Assembly: GCA_000381565.1 (NCBI GenBank)
Contig: KB906725.1
Coordinates: forward strand, 2,004,639-2,068,638
From: Oxalobacteraceae bacterium AB_14
Lineage (GTDB): Bacteria; Pseudomonadota; Gammaproteobacteria; Burkholderiales; Burkholderiaceae_D
DNA length: 64,000 nucleotides
Direction: 5' to 3'
Both the position numbers and the translations under genes were made by a program. How positions within the stretch are numbered: position 1 is the first letter of the stretch; every line of letters starts with the position of its first letter. The notes beneath the pieces are model-generated. The model worked only from the letters and a program-made list of their open reading frames with translations. It was not told the DNA's origin and made no database searches. Positions 8,040-16,474 of the stretch are shown piece by piece.

Positions 8040-8861
8040 GTGACTTTCATCAACAAATTATCTGCTGTCTGGGCGGCCAACGACTCCCTGCTGTGCGTCG
8101 GCCTGGATCCGGACATGGCCAGGCTGCCGGCCCAGTTCCACCACGACCCGCAAGGCATCTACCACTTCTGCCGCGAGATCATCGACGCGACCGCCGAGCT
8201 GGCGTGCTCGTTCAAGCCGCAGATCGCCTACTTCGCGGCGCTGAGCGCGGAAGACCAGCTGGAGAAGATCTGCCACTACGTGCGCGACAATTATCCGCAC
8301 ATTCCGGTGATCCTGGACGCCAAGCGCGGCGACATCGGCGCCACCGCGCGCCAGTACGCGCGCGAGGCGTTCGACCGCTACGGCGCCGACGCGGTGACCG
8401 TCAATCCCTACATGGGCTCGGACTCGGTGGAGCCCTACATGGAGTGGAGCGAGCGCGGCGTCATCATCCTGTGCCGCACCTCCAACCCCGGCGGATCGGA
8501 CTTGCAGTTCCTCAACGTCGACGGCAAGCCGCTGTACCAGCACGTGGCGCGCCTGGTGGCCGACAAGTGGAACGCCAACGGCCAATGCGCGCTGGTGGTG
8601 GGCGCCACCTTCCCGGAAGAACTGGCGCAGGTACGGGCGATCGTCGGCGACATGCCGCTGCTGGTGCCGGGCATCGGGGCCCAGGGCGGCGATATCGAGG
8701 CGACCGTCAAGTCGGGCCGGACCTACAACGGCACCGGCATGATGATCAACTCGTCGCGCGCGATCCTGTACGCGGTGCCCAAGGCCAATGAAGACTTCGC
8801 GGCCGCCGCGCGCCGCGTGGCGCTGGAAACGCGCGACGCCATCAACCAGCATCGCGCTTGA
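8040..8861 (+). CDS. pyrF: Orotidine-5'-phosphate decarboxylase
   Basis: 273 residues. It begins at a GTG preceded by AAGGGT, and the frame holds no better ATG before the conserved LLCVGLDPD strand. The catalytic D-x-K-x-x-D motif is seen in VILDAKRGDIGATA; VTVNPYMGSDSVEPY and VPGIGAQGGD are also conserved. The length and sequence fit the long PyrF subgroup (about 270 residues) common in betaproteobacteria and actinobacteria rather than the 230-residue E. coli type. It performs the last step of UMP synthesis. It appears monocistronic, followed by an intergenic palindrome. Confidence 0.95.
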   Translation: MTFINKLSAVWAANDSLLCVGLDPDMARLPAQFHHDPQGIYHFCREIIDATAELACSFKPQIAYFAALSAEDQLEKICHYVRDNYPHIPVILDAKRGDIGATARQYAREAFDRYGADAVTVNPYMGSDSVEPYMEWSERGVIILCRTSNPGGSDLQFLNVDGKPLYQHVARLVADKWNANGQCALVVGATFPEELAQVRAIVGDMPLLVPGIGAQGGDIEATVKSGRTYNGTGMMINSSRAILYAVPKANEDFAAAARRVALETRDAINQHRA

Positions 8862-8867
8862 CATAGC

Positions 8868-8955
8868 CGTCATTCCGCGTCGGCGGAACGCCGCGCAAGC
8901 GGCAATCCATGCTGAGCTCGCGTTCTATGGGGCCCCGCTTTCGCGAGGACGACGG
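8868..8955. repeat. Intergenic mosaic palindrome, copy 1 (degenerate)
   Basis: Begins GTCATTCC and ends GGACGAC, with the shared internal phrase AATCCATGCTGAGCT and GCGTTCTATGG. This is the same unit as the copy at 38982-39060 in reverse orientation, but with diverged arms and a shortened spacer. It fills the whole gap between pyrF and sbcB. Confidence 0.75.
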
Positions 8956-8958
8956 CGC

Positions 8959-10401
8959 TTAGTGCGCCGGGGCGATCAGCTCCACGTACTCGTACAGCTC
9001 GGCCAGTATGTGTTCGGCACGCTCATCGGCATCCTGTTGCAGGTTGTCGATCTCGCCGAAGAACTGGTCGATGCTGCGCGCACCGCCCGCGCCTTCGTAG
9101 AAGCGCGCCGCGCGGTGCTGTTCCCAATGCTCCATCTCGCCCTCGGACAGGGTCTCGGGGAAGTTGCGCGCGCGGTAGCGGAACAGCAGTTCCAGCAGGC
9201 GCGGATCGCTGAACGACGGCGAGGCCGTGGCCAGCCTGGCCGGCGTTTCCTTGCGCAGCGAATCGAGCGTGCGGCGGTCGTCCTTGCCGACGAAGCCGTT
9301 GTACAGGTCCTCGTCCACGTCCAGCTCGTCGCCGGCCGGCCGCTGGAATACCTGCTCCCATTCCACATCCATGTTGCGGCCGGCCGCGGCCAGCGCGGCG
9401 TTGGCCTTGCCTTGTTCGAGGTCGATGCCCCACTTGGCCGCCATCGCCGGCGACAGCGTCTTCAGGTTGGACACCAGCATCGGCGACTTGTTCAGGTGGA
9501 TGCTCTTGACCGGCAGGCGTGTCATGCCTTCCGGCAGCGCGTCGGCGCGGCTGAAGATGCGGGTGCGGATGGTGTCGGCGTCCAGCGTGAACAGTTCGGT
9601 CGGATCGTAGGTGCAGTCCCAGACGATCACTTCGTTCTTGTTGGTCGGATGCGTGGCCAGCGGCCACACCAGCGCGATGCAGCCGCGCTCGGCCGGGAAC
9701 ATGCCCGACACGTGCAGGAACGGCGCGCGCAGCTGCGGCGCCAGGTGCATGCCGATCTCGTCGGCGACGCGGTCTTTCTTGTGCAGCGCCAGGCAGAAGT
9801 CGAACAGCTTCGGCTGCTTCTGCCTGATCAGGCGCGCCAGCGCGATGGTGGCGCGCACGTCCGACAGCGCATCGTGCGCTGCCTCGTGCAGCAGGCCGTT
9901 GGCCTTGGCCAGGTGCTCCAGCTTGAAGCTGGGCTTGCCGTCCTCGCGCAACGGCCACGCTATGCCTTCCGGGCGCAGCGCGTAGGTCATGCGCACCACG
10001 TCCAGCAAGTCCCAGCGGCCGCACTGGTTTTGCCATTCGCGCGCGTAGGGGTCGATCAGGTTGCGCCAGAACATGAAGCGGGTGATCTCGTCGTCGAAGC
10101 GGATGGTGTTGTAGCCGACGCCGATGGTGCCCGGCTTGGAGAAGGCTTGCTCGACGGTGGCGGCGAACTTGTGCTCGGGCACGCCCCATTCCAGGCACTG
10201 CTGCGGCGTGATGCCGGTGATCAGGCAGGATTGCGGGTCCGGCAGGAAATCGTTGGCCGGCTTGCAATACAACATGATGGGATCGCCGATCTCGTTCAGG
10301 TCGGCGTCGGTGCGGATCGCGGCGAATTGCGCCGGGCGGTCGCGGCGCGCCTGGGCGCCAAAGGTTTCGTAGTCGTGCCAGAGAAAGGTCTGTGTGGTCA
10401 T
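8959..10401 (-). CDS. sbcB: Exodeoxyribonuclease I
   Basis: 480 residues from the ATG at 10399-10401; the frame runs back to a TTG at 10413, but the ATG puts the exonuclease motif at the usual place. FLWHDYETFG near the N-terminus is the DEDD Exo I motif (Asp and Glu metal ligands). Also seen are GYNTIRFDDE, the RWDLLDVVRM segment and HDALSDVRATIALA (motif III His/Asp). The C-terminal SH3-like and helical regions are present, so the length matches E. coli SbcB (475). The enzyme degrades single-stranded DNA 3' to 5' in recombination and mismatch repair. Confidence 0.95.
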   Translation of the reverse strand: MTTQTFLWHDYETFGAQARRDRPAQFAAIRTDADLNEIGDPIMLYCKPANDFLPDPQSCLITGITPQQCLEWGVPEHKFAATVEQAFSKPGTIGVGYNTIRFDDEITRFMFWRNLIDPYAREWQNQCGRWDLLDVVRMTYALRPEGIAWPLREDGKPSFKLEHLAKANGLLHEAAHDALSDVRATIALARLIRQKQPKLFDFCLALHKKDRVADEIGMHLAPQLRAPFLHVSGMFPAERGCIALVWPLATHPTNKNEVIVWDCTYDPTELFTLDADTIRTRIFSRADALPEGMTRLPVKSIHLNKSPMLVSNLKTLSPAMAAKWGIDLEQGKANAALAAAGRNMDVEWEQVFQRPAGDELDVDEDLYNGFVGKDDRRTLDSLRKETPARLATASPSFSDPRLLELLFRYRARNFPETLSEGEMEHWEQHRAARFYEGAGGARSIDQFFGEIDNLQQDADERAEHILAELYEYVELIAPAH

Positions 10402-10475
10402 GGTTGCGGTCAAGGGGGCTACAGTTATTCGTAAGTCTGCCGATAATTAAAGGATATTCCAACCGGAGCCACATC

Positions 10476-11027
10476 ATGGCCACTCCCGTCTCTGCAACAT
10501 CAGGCAGCACAACGGCCGCGACACCGGTCCAGGCCAAGGACGATAGCAATGCGACCGTCCAGGCCAAGGCCAAGGCGCAGCTCAACGTGTCTATCGTACA
10601 AGCTTCCTTGACAGTATCGTTGAATTCTTCCAACGAACCGCTGTCGGTGCTGCTGAAAACGGCGCTGACCGGCATCAACGAAGCGCTCAAGGGCGATTTC
10701 GGCGACAACGCCATCCAGAATGCCGTGTCGCAGGATAATACGCCGGAAGGCACCGCGAGCCGCATTGTATCGCTGTCGACGGCGTTTTATGAAGCCTTCC
10801 AGCAGCAGCACCCCGGCGAGCAGGGCGACGCCGTGCTCAACAAGTTCATGGATACGCTGAAAAAAGGCGTGGATCAGGGCTTCAAGGAGGCGCGCGGCGT
10901 GCTCGACGGACTGAAGGTGCTGAACGGCGACGTCGCCAGCAACATCGACAAGACTTACGCGCTGGTGCAGAAGGGCTACGCCGACTTCGCCGCCGCGCAC
11001 CAGGCGCAGCCGGCGGCCGAAGCCTAG
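10476..11027 (+). CDS. DUF5610 domain-containing protein
   Basis: 183 residues from the ATG at 10476, with CCGGAGCC upstream. No signal peptide. After a low-complexity Ala/Thr N-terminus (about 30 residues) comes a helical domain with LNVSIVQASLTVSL, AIQNAVSQDNTPEGTASRIV, FYEAFQQQHPGE and LNGDVASNIDKTYALVQKGY, which I recognise as the DUF5610 pattern. Family members occur widely in gamma- and betaproteobacteria without a known function. The gene faces the neighbouring cyclase gene tail to tail across a single palindrome unit. Confidence 0.8.
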   Translation: MATPVSATSGSTTAATPVQAKDDSNATVQAKAKAQLNVSIVQASLTVSLNSSNEPLSVLLKTALTGINEALKGDFGDNAIQNAVSQDNTPEGTASRIVSLSTAFYEAFQQQHPGEQGDAVLNKFMDTLKKGVDQGFKEARGVLDGLKVLNGDVASNIDKTYALVQKGYADFAAAHQAQPAAEA

Positions 11028-11032
11028 GCTGC

Positions 11033-11058
11033 GTCATTCCCGCCTGCGCGGGAACGAC
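11033..11058. repeat. Intergenic palindrome, copy 2 (single arm)
   Basis: GTCATTCCCGCCTGCGCGGGAACGAC is one arm of the mosaic element seen at 33758 and 38982. It lies between the convergent DUF5610 and cyclase genes, where its hairpin could act as a bidirectional transcription or RNA-decay barrier. Its sequence is given in the shorter units GTCATTCCCGCC and GGGAACGAC for comparison. Confidence 0.75.
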
Positions 11059-11063
11059 GGTTG

Positions 11064-12047
11064 TTAAGCCTGCTGTTCGTGATGGACCACGCGGTTGCGG
11101 CCCTGGTCCTTGGCGCGGTACAGCGCGCCGTCGGCGGCGGCGATCAGCGCATGGTCGTCCTGGCCCGCTTGCAGCGTCGCCACGCCGAATGAGGCCGTGA
11201 TCTGCGGCAGCGCCACCCGCATGTCGGCAAACACCACCGCCTGCTGCATGCGTTCGCACAGGCGCTCGGCCACCGCCACCGCCACCTTGTCGCTGGTGTC
11301 CGGCAACAGCACCATCATTTCCTCGCCGCCGTAGCGCACCGCGAAATCGGTCGGCCGCAGCGCGCTGCTGAGCACGTGCGCGGCGGTGCGCAAGGCCTGG
11401 TCGCCGGCCAGGTGGCCGTGGCTGTCGTTGAAGTGCTTGAAGTGGTCGAGGTCGATCATGATCAGCGCCAGCGGCGCATGCGAGCCTTGCGCGGTGGCGA
11501 TCATGGTCGGCAGCAGGTCGTTGAGCCAGGCGCGGTTGTACAGGCCCGTCAGGCCGTCGATCATCGACAGCTGGCGGTAGAACTCGCCCAGCTTCTGGCG
11601 CCGGCGCAGCTGCGCGTTGGCGGCGCGGATGCGGAAGGACAGCAGCCGCAGCAGGTTACGCGCCAGCACATTCGATTCGTCGATCAGCTTCCAGACGAGG
11701 TCGGCCTCGATCACCAGCACTTCGCTCTGTTCCAGCGCGGTGATGCTCGACAGGTTGGCTTCCTCGTCCAGCACCGATTGTTCGCCCACGCTTTCGCCCG
11801 GCAGTATCTTGCTGATGGTGCCGTCGGCCATGCCGGTGCGGGTGTCGGTGGCGACCGACAGCGCGCCGCGCAACACGATGTAGAGGCGGGCGCGGCTGGA
11901 ATCGGTGACCGCTTGCCCGGCGTCCAGTTGCAGCACGGGGCAGGGCGCCAGCAGTTTGGCGATGGCGGTGTCGTCATCGGCGTTGCGCAGCAGCTGCAAG
12001 TCGCCGATCTGGTAGCGGGAGGCGCCGAATGTGCTGATTTGTTTCAA
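11064..12047 (-). CDS. Cyclic-nucleotide-binding-domain diguanylate cyclase
   Basis: 327 residues. Residues about 15-140 form a cNMP-binding (Crp-like) beta roll (LYIVLRGALSV, LPGESVGEQSVLDEE), followed by a helical linker and a GGDEF domain from about residue 165. The active-site motif is RYGGEEM, a GGEEF variant expected to be catalytic, and the product-inhibition I-site is intact as RPTD just upstream. DGLTGLYNR and DLDHFKHFND are also conserved. It should make cyclic di-GMP from GTP under control of a nucleotide or other ligand in the sensor domain. The linkage of the two signals is inferred. Confidence 0.88.
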   Translation of the reverse strand: MKQISTFGASRYQIGDLQLLRNADDDTAIAKLLAPCPVLQLDAGQAVTDSSRARLYIVLRGALSVATDTRTGMADGTISKILPGESVGEQSVLDEEANLSSITALEQSEVLVIEADLVWKLIDESNVLARNLLRLLSFRIRAANAQLRRRQKLGEFYRQLSMIDGLTGLYNRAWLNDLLPTMIATAQGSHAPLALIMIDLDHFKHFNDSHGHLAGDQALRTAAHVLSSALRPTDFAVRYGGEEMMVLLPDTSDKVAVAVAERLCERMQQAVVFADMRVALPQITASFGVATLQAGQDDHALIAAADGALYRAKDQGRNRVVHHEQQA

Positions 12048-12189
12048 AATGGTCTTTCAGGATGCTGATGGGCAAGCACAGCAATCATAGCTGAACTGCC
12101 CTGTATCGCGTGTAAATTTCGTCCCCGCAGTTGTTGCACGTTGTATCCGCAGATGCTTCAATGTCGCATTGCTTAGATTGGACGACGAC

Positions 12190-12969
12190 ATGGAATATAC
12201 CGACGCGATCGGCAACCCGCATCAGGCCGATCCGCACGCGCGCATCGTCTCGCTGGTGCCTTCGATCACCGAGCTGCTGTGCGACCTGGGACTGGCCGGG
12301 CAGCTGCTGGGGCGCACCGGCTTCTGCATCCATCCGGCCGCGGTGGTGCCGGCCATACCCAAGATCGGCGGCACCAAGGATGTGAATATCGAGAAGATCC
12401 GCAAGCTGGCGCCGACCCATCTGGTGGTCAATATCGACGAGAACGAGAAGCCGACCGTCGAGCTGTTGGCGGAGTTCATTCCGCACATCGTGGTCACCCA
12501 TCCGCTGCGCCCGCGCGACAACCTGGAACTGGCGCGCCTGATGGGCGGCGTGTTCTGCCGCGAACAGGCGGCGGCCGACTGGTGCGCGGCGTTCGAGGCG
12601 GAATATGCGCTGCTGCGCGCCATGCCGCCGGGCCGGCCGCAGACGATGTTGTACTGCATCTGGCAGGACCCGTGGATGACGGTCTCGCGCGACACCTACA
12701 TCGCCCGCATGCTGGAGCAAATCGGCTGGCGCGTGCCGGAGCTGGGCGAGGCGCGTTATCCGCGCTTCACATGGTCGTCGGAACTGATCGCGCAGGTGGA
12801 TGGGGTGTTGTTGTCGAGCGAACCGTATCGCTTCACGCAAGCCCATGCGGACGCGCTGGAAAAACAGATCGGCAAGCCGGTGCTGCTGGTCGATGGGGAG
12901 ATGATGTCGTGGTATGGCAGCAGGTCGCTGCAAGGCTTGCAGTATTTGCGGGAGCTAGCACAGCGCTAG
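12190..12969 (+). CDS. Helical-backbone metal receptor / cobalamin-binding-like protein
   Basis: 259 residues from the ATG at 12190; a TTG seven codons earlier is possible and neither has a strong ribosome binding site. RIVSLVPSITELLCDLGL near the N-terminus is the BtuF/TroA-type opening strand and helix, and GRTGFCIHP and IGGTKDVNIEKIRKLAPTHLVV continue it. No signal peptide is visible, unlike periplasmic BtuF, so the protein may be cytoplasmic or the start may be wrong. No ABC permease or ATPase accompanies it. It diverges from the cyclase gene across about 140 bases. Confidence 0.8.
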   Translation: MEYTDAIGNPHQADPHARIVSLVPSITELLCDLGLAGQLLGRTGFCIHPAAVVPAIPKIGGTKDVNIEKIRKLAPTHLVVNIDENEKPTVELLAEFIPHIVVTHPLRPRDNLELARLMGGVFCREQAAADWCAAFEAEYALLRAMPPGRPQTMLYCIWQDPWMTVSRDTYIARMLEQIGWRVPELGEARYPRFTWSSELIAQVDGVLLSSEPYRFTQAHADALEKQIGKPVLLVDGEMMSWYGSRSLQGLQYLRELAQR

Positions 12970-12986
12970 CTCCGCCCAAGTCGGAA

Positions 12987-13358
12987 TTATTCGGTGTCGT
13001 CTGCGTCGGCTTCGGCCGCCACGGCGCCGTTGGCGTGACGCTTGTCTTTGTCATGCAGGCGGCCCAGGGCGCTGTCGATGGCGCGCTTGAGTTTGTCCGC
13101 CGAACCGCCGATGGCCTGGTGCAGCGTGGCGGCGTGATCGCTGACGGCGATCGGTTGATAGCCGGTGACGCGGGCTTCCATCAGGCAGCGGTTGTCGCCG
13201 TCGGCCGATTTCTGCACCAGGTTGTCGCTCAGGTGGACTTCGACGCGGGTGATCTGCTCGCCGAAGCGGTGGAGGGCAGTGCTCACGACCGTTTGTACAT
13301 GTTCATCCAGACCGGCGTGGCGGTCGATGGTTTTGTCGGCATTGATATTGATTTGCAT
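12987..13358 (-). CDS. HPF/RaiA-family ribosome-associated protein
   Basis: 123 residues from the ATG at 13356-13358, which follows CAGGAGCAAGCTT; the frame continues upstream but without a start site. MQININADKTIDRHAGLDEHVQ and RVEVHLSDNL resemble the beta-alpha-beta core of hibernation promoting factors. It is a short-type protein with an acidic tail (ADADDTE) and no long-HPF dimerisation domain. It may bind stationary-phase 70S ribosomes; sequence is more divergent than canonical HPF, so a stress-specific variant is possible. Confidence 0.8.
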   Translation of the reverse strand: MQININADKTIDRHAGLDEHVQTVVSTALHRFGEQITRVEVHLSDNLVQKSADGDNRCLMEARVTGYQPIAVSDHAATLHQAIGGSADKLKRAIDSALGRLHDKDKRHANGAVAAEADADDTE

Positions 13359-13438
13359 AAGCTTGCTCCTGTTTGTTGAACTGCAATTCAATATTACTCC
13401 TTTTCTTCTTATGTTCTCGTTAAGAAGCGCACGACGGG

Positions 13439-14104
13439 CTAAGCGTTGATGAGCGAAGCGGCAATGTTGATCGACAGCCCAAGGATGGCCAGGTTGTAGA
13501 AGAAACACAGCACCGACTGCCCCAGCACCACCTGGCGCATGGCGCGGCCGCGCACGGCCACGTCCGAGGTCTGCACCGCCACCGAGATCGTGAACGAGAA
13601 ATACAGGAAATCCCAATAGTTCGGCACCAGCTGCTCGTCCGGGAATTGCAGTGGCCGTTCGCCGTCATCCTTGATGTAGTACAGATGCGCGTAGTGCGAG
13701 CAGAACATCACGCCGATCATGAACCACGAACCGGTCAGCGTCAGCACCACGAAGCCATAGTGCAGCGCCATGTCGGCCGCCTTCAGGTCCTTCAGGGCCG
13801 ACAGTTGCGAGATGATGGCCGCCAGGCTGATCATGATGGCCACCGACAGCGTGGCCAGGATCACCGGCCCTTTTTCATCCTGGCGGCAGGCGGCGCGCTT
13901 GATGTCGTGCTGGTCGGCGCGCACCATCATCCAGCCCATCATCAGCAGATAGGACCAGACGGTGATATTCCAACCCGTCAGCAGGCGCGCCAGCAGCGGC
14001 CAGCTGTGCGGCAGCAGCGGCCCGACGCTGGCGCCCAGCGCCACCGCCAGGCTCAGGTGAGGGCGGCTGTGGATGATGCCCGGCAGCGGTATGCGTAGAC
14101 TCAT
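13439..14104 (-). CDS. DUF1345 membrane protein
   Basis: 221 residues from the ATG at 14102-14104; a longer start at 14134 would overlap the upstream MFS gene. Five or six hydrophobic segments are visible. LVPNYWDFLYFSFTISVAVQTSDVAV is the hallmark of DUF1345, and FYNLAILGLSINI closes the protein. The family is an uncharacterised inner membrane group. It starts 13 bases after the MFS gene on the same strand, so the two probably share a transcript. Confidence 0.85.
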   Translation of the reverse strand: MSLRIPLPGIIHSRPHLSLAVALGASVGPLLPHSWPLLARLLTGWNITVWSYLLMMGWMMVRADQHDIKRAACRQDEKGPVILATLSVAIMISLAAIISQLSALKDLKAADMALHYGFVVLTLTGSWFMIGVMFCSHYAHLYYIKDDGERPLQFPDEQLVPNYWDFLYFSFTISVAVQTSDVAVRGRAMRQVVLGQSVLCFFYNLAILGLSINIAASLINA

Positions 14105-14117
14105 GGCTTGACCTCGC

Positions 14118-15350
14118 TCATTGCTTGTCCTCATGTGGAAAACGGTCCATGCGCGACAGTACAGGGAATAGCACGGCCCAGGCGCCGGTCACGGCCAGGG
14201 TGGCGGCGCCGCCGAACAGCACCGCGCGCGTCAGCCCCATCCAGCCGGCGGTCAGGCCGGATTCAAATTCGCCCAGCTCGTTCGAGGCGCCGATGAACAC
14301 CGAGTTCACGGCGCTGACGCGGCCGCGGATCGCGTCCGGCGTTTCGTACTGCACCAGCAGGTGGCGCACGTAGACGCTGATCATGTCGCCGGCGCCCATC
14401 AGGAACAGCGCCGCCAGCGCGACCACGAAGGTGGCGGTGGCGCCCAGCACCAGCGTGCAGACGCCGAACACGCCGACCCCGCCCAGCATCCACAGGCCGA
14501 CCCGGCGCGTGATGGGAAAGAAGGCCAGCGCGATCGAGCACAGGGCGGCGCCGGCGCCGGGCGCGGTGCGCAGCATGCCCAGGCCGGTCGGGCCGACCCG
14601 CAGCACGTCGTGCGCCAGCGCCGGCAGCAGCGCGGTGGCGCCGCCGAACAGCACCGCGAACAGGTCGAGCGAAATGGCCCCCAGCACCACCGGCTTGGAC
14701 CAGACGAAGCGCAGCCCTTCGAGCACCGTGTGCCAGGTGGCCGGCGCGCGGTTGCTGGGCTGCTTGACCGGCTTGACCAGCGACATCATCACCACCGCCG
14801 CCACCAGCAGCGCCGAGGAAATCAGATAAACCGTTTTCGGCCCGGCCAGGTAGAGCAGGCCGCCCAGGGTGGGGCCGAGGATGACGGCGACGTGGAAGCT
14901 CGACGAACTGAGCGCGACGGCCTTGCTGAAGCTCTCGGCCGGCACCAGGTTGACCAGGATGGCTTGCGTGGCCGGCCCCATGAAGGCGCGCGCGCTGCCG
15001 AACAGCACCAGCACGGCGAACACCGGCCACACGGCGCCGAGCCCGGCGATGGTGAAGCCCAGCAGCATCAGGCTGCACAGCAGCTGCGCGCCCAGCGTCA
15101 GCGCGATCAGGTTGCGGCGGTCGTAGCGGTCGGCGGCGTGGCCGGCGAACAGGATCAGCAGCAGGAAGGGCGCGAACTGCGCCAGGCCGATCAGGCCGAG
15201 GTCGAACAGGTTGTGGGTCAGCGCATAGACTTGCCAGCCGATGGCGACGTTTTGCATCTGGACCGCCAGGGTGGCGAGGGTGCGGGAGGAAAGGTAGAGC
15301 GCGAAGTTACGCTGGCGCAGGACGCTGAAGCCGTTGCTGGTACTGGTCAT
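14118..15350 (-). CDS. MFS transporter, EntS-like subgroup
   Basis: 410 residues with about 12 hydrophobic segments. GHAADRYDRRNLI is the MFS motif A loop, and the opening FSVLRQRNFALYLSSRTLATLAVQMQ together with AIGWQVYALT matches the MFS_3 / enterobactin-exporter-like subgroup. SARAFMGPATQAILVNLVP is another conserved segment of this group. The substrate is unknown; no siderophore biosynthesis genes lie nearby. It is followed by the DUF1345 gene. Confidence 0.85.
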   Translation of the reverse strand: MTSTSNGFSVLRQRNFALYLSSRTLATLAVQMQNVAIGWQVYALTHNLFDLGLIGLAQFAPFLLLILFAGHAADRYDRRNLIALTLGAQLLCSLMLLGFTIAGLGAVWPVFAVLVLFGSARAFMGPATQAILVNLVPAESFSKAVALSSSSFHVAVILGPTLGGLLYLAGPKTVYLISSALLVAAVVMMSLVKPVKQPSNRAPATWHTVLEGLRFVWSKPVVLGAISLDLFAVLFGGATALLPALAHDVLRVGPTGLGMLRTAPGAGAALCSIALAFFPITRRVGLWMLGGVGVFGVCTLVLGATATFVVALAALFLMGAGDMISVYVRHLLVQYETPDAIRGRVSAVNSVFIGASNELGEFESGLTAGWMGLTRAVLFGGAATLAVTGAWAVLFPVLSRMDRFPHEDKQ

Positions 15351-15375
15351 TTGAGCTTTCAGGGGGGAGGAGCTG

Positions 15376-15404
15376 GGGACTCCGCCCCGAGCCAGGGACT
15401 CCGC
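15376..15404. repeat. Short direct repeat GGGACTCCGC (two copies)
   Basis: The ten-base unit occurs at 15376-15385 and 15395-15404 in the gap between the reductase stop and the MFS start. Each unit lies in a small hairpin (GGGGACTCCGCCCC and CAGGGACTCCGCATCCCTG). It may help terminate the reductase transcript, but there is no T-run. Confidence 0.4.
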
Positions 15405-15434
15405 ATCCCTGTCTGCTCCCGGTGTCAGGGCTGC

Positions 15435-16463
15435 CTAGGGCTTGTGGATGTCGGCTTCGGTGGTGAAGGCGTCGGCGTAGAATTCATCCTCCGGCAAATG
15501 GCATTGCGCGACGAAATCGCGCCTGGCGGAATCGACCACGATCGGCGCGCCGCAGGCATACACCTGGTGGCCGGACAGGTCGGGCAGGTCGGCCATGACG
15601 GCGGCGTGCACGAAGCCGGTGCGGCCGCTCCAGTGGTCTTCCGGCTGCGCGGCCGAGATCACCGGCACGTAGGTGAAGTTCGGCAGGATCGCCTCCCATT
15701 GGCGGCACAGCGCGTCCATGTACAGGTCCTGCGGGCGGCGGCCGCCCCAGTACAAGGTCATAGCACGCTGCGAGTCCTGCGCGCGCAGGTGCTCGATGAT
15801 GGCCTTGATCGGCGCGAAGCCGGTGCCGGAGGCCAGCAGCACCATCGGCTTGTCGCTGTCCTCGCGCACGAAGAAGGTGCCCATCGGGCCTTCGAAGCGC
15901 AGGATGTCGCGTTCCTTCAGGGTGCTGAACACCTGGTCGGTGAACAGGCCGCCCGGCATGTGGCGGATGTGCAGGCTCAGCGGCTGATCCTGGTCCGGCG
16001 GCGAGGCCAGGCTGTAGCTGCGGCGCTTGCCGTCGCGCAGCATGAATTCGATGTACTGGCCGGCGCGGAATTTCAGCGTCTCGTTGGCCGGCAGTTGCAG
16101 CGTCATGACGATCACGTCACTCGCCAGTTTCTCCAGCGTCGCCACGCGCGACGGCATCTTGCGGATCGGGTAGTCGTCGCTGCCGGCCACTTCGCGCGCT
16201 TCGATCACCAGGTCGCCTTGCGCGGTGGCGCAGCAGAACAGCGAGTAGCCGGCCGCTTCCTCGTCCTTGGTCAGCGCGCGCTCCTGGTGGGCCTTGTGCG
16301 TGACCGAACCGGAAACGACTTTGCCTTTGCAGGAGCTGCATGCGCCATTCTTGCAGCCGTAGGGCAGGCCGACGCCGGCGCGCATGGCCGCGGCCAGCAC
16401 GGTTTCGTCTGGTTCGCAGCTGAATTGATGGCCGCTGGGCTGTACAGTGATTTGAAACGTCAT
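15435..16463 (-). CDS. CDP-6-deoxy-delta-3,4-glucoseen reductase-like flavo-iron-sulfur reductase
   Basis: 342 residues from the ATG at 16461-16463. Residues 1-90 are a plant-type 2Fe-2S ferredoxin domain with CKNGACSSC plus a fourth Cys in LFCCA. It is followed by a ferredoxin-reductase FAD domain (RSYSLAS, the R-x-Y-S motif) and an NAD-binding domain (LLASGTGFAPIKAI, YACGAP). This domain order is that of AscD/RfbI-type reductases and phenol/methane-monooxygenase reductases. No dehydratase or oxygenase partner lies beside it, so the substrate is unclear; a general electron-transfer role is also possible. Confidence 0.85.
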   Translation of the reverse strand: MTFQITVQPSGHQFSCEPDETVLAAAMRAGVGLPYGCKNGACSSCKGKVVSGSVTHKAHQERALTKDEEAAGYSLFCCATAQGDLVIEAREVAGSDDYPIRKMPSRVATLEKLASDVIVMTLQLPANETLKFRAGQYIEFMLRDGKRRSYSLASPPDQDQPLSLHIRHMPGGLFTDQVFSTLKERDILRFEGPMGTFFVREDSDKPMVLLASGTGFAPIKAIIEHLRAQDSQRAMTLYWGGRRPQDLYMDALCRQWEAILPNFTYVPVISAAQPEDHWSGRTGFVHAAVMADLPDLSGHQVYACGAPIVVDSARRDFVAQCHLPEDEFYADAFTTEADIHKP

Positions 16464-16474
16464 ACAATCCTTCA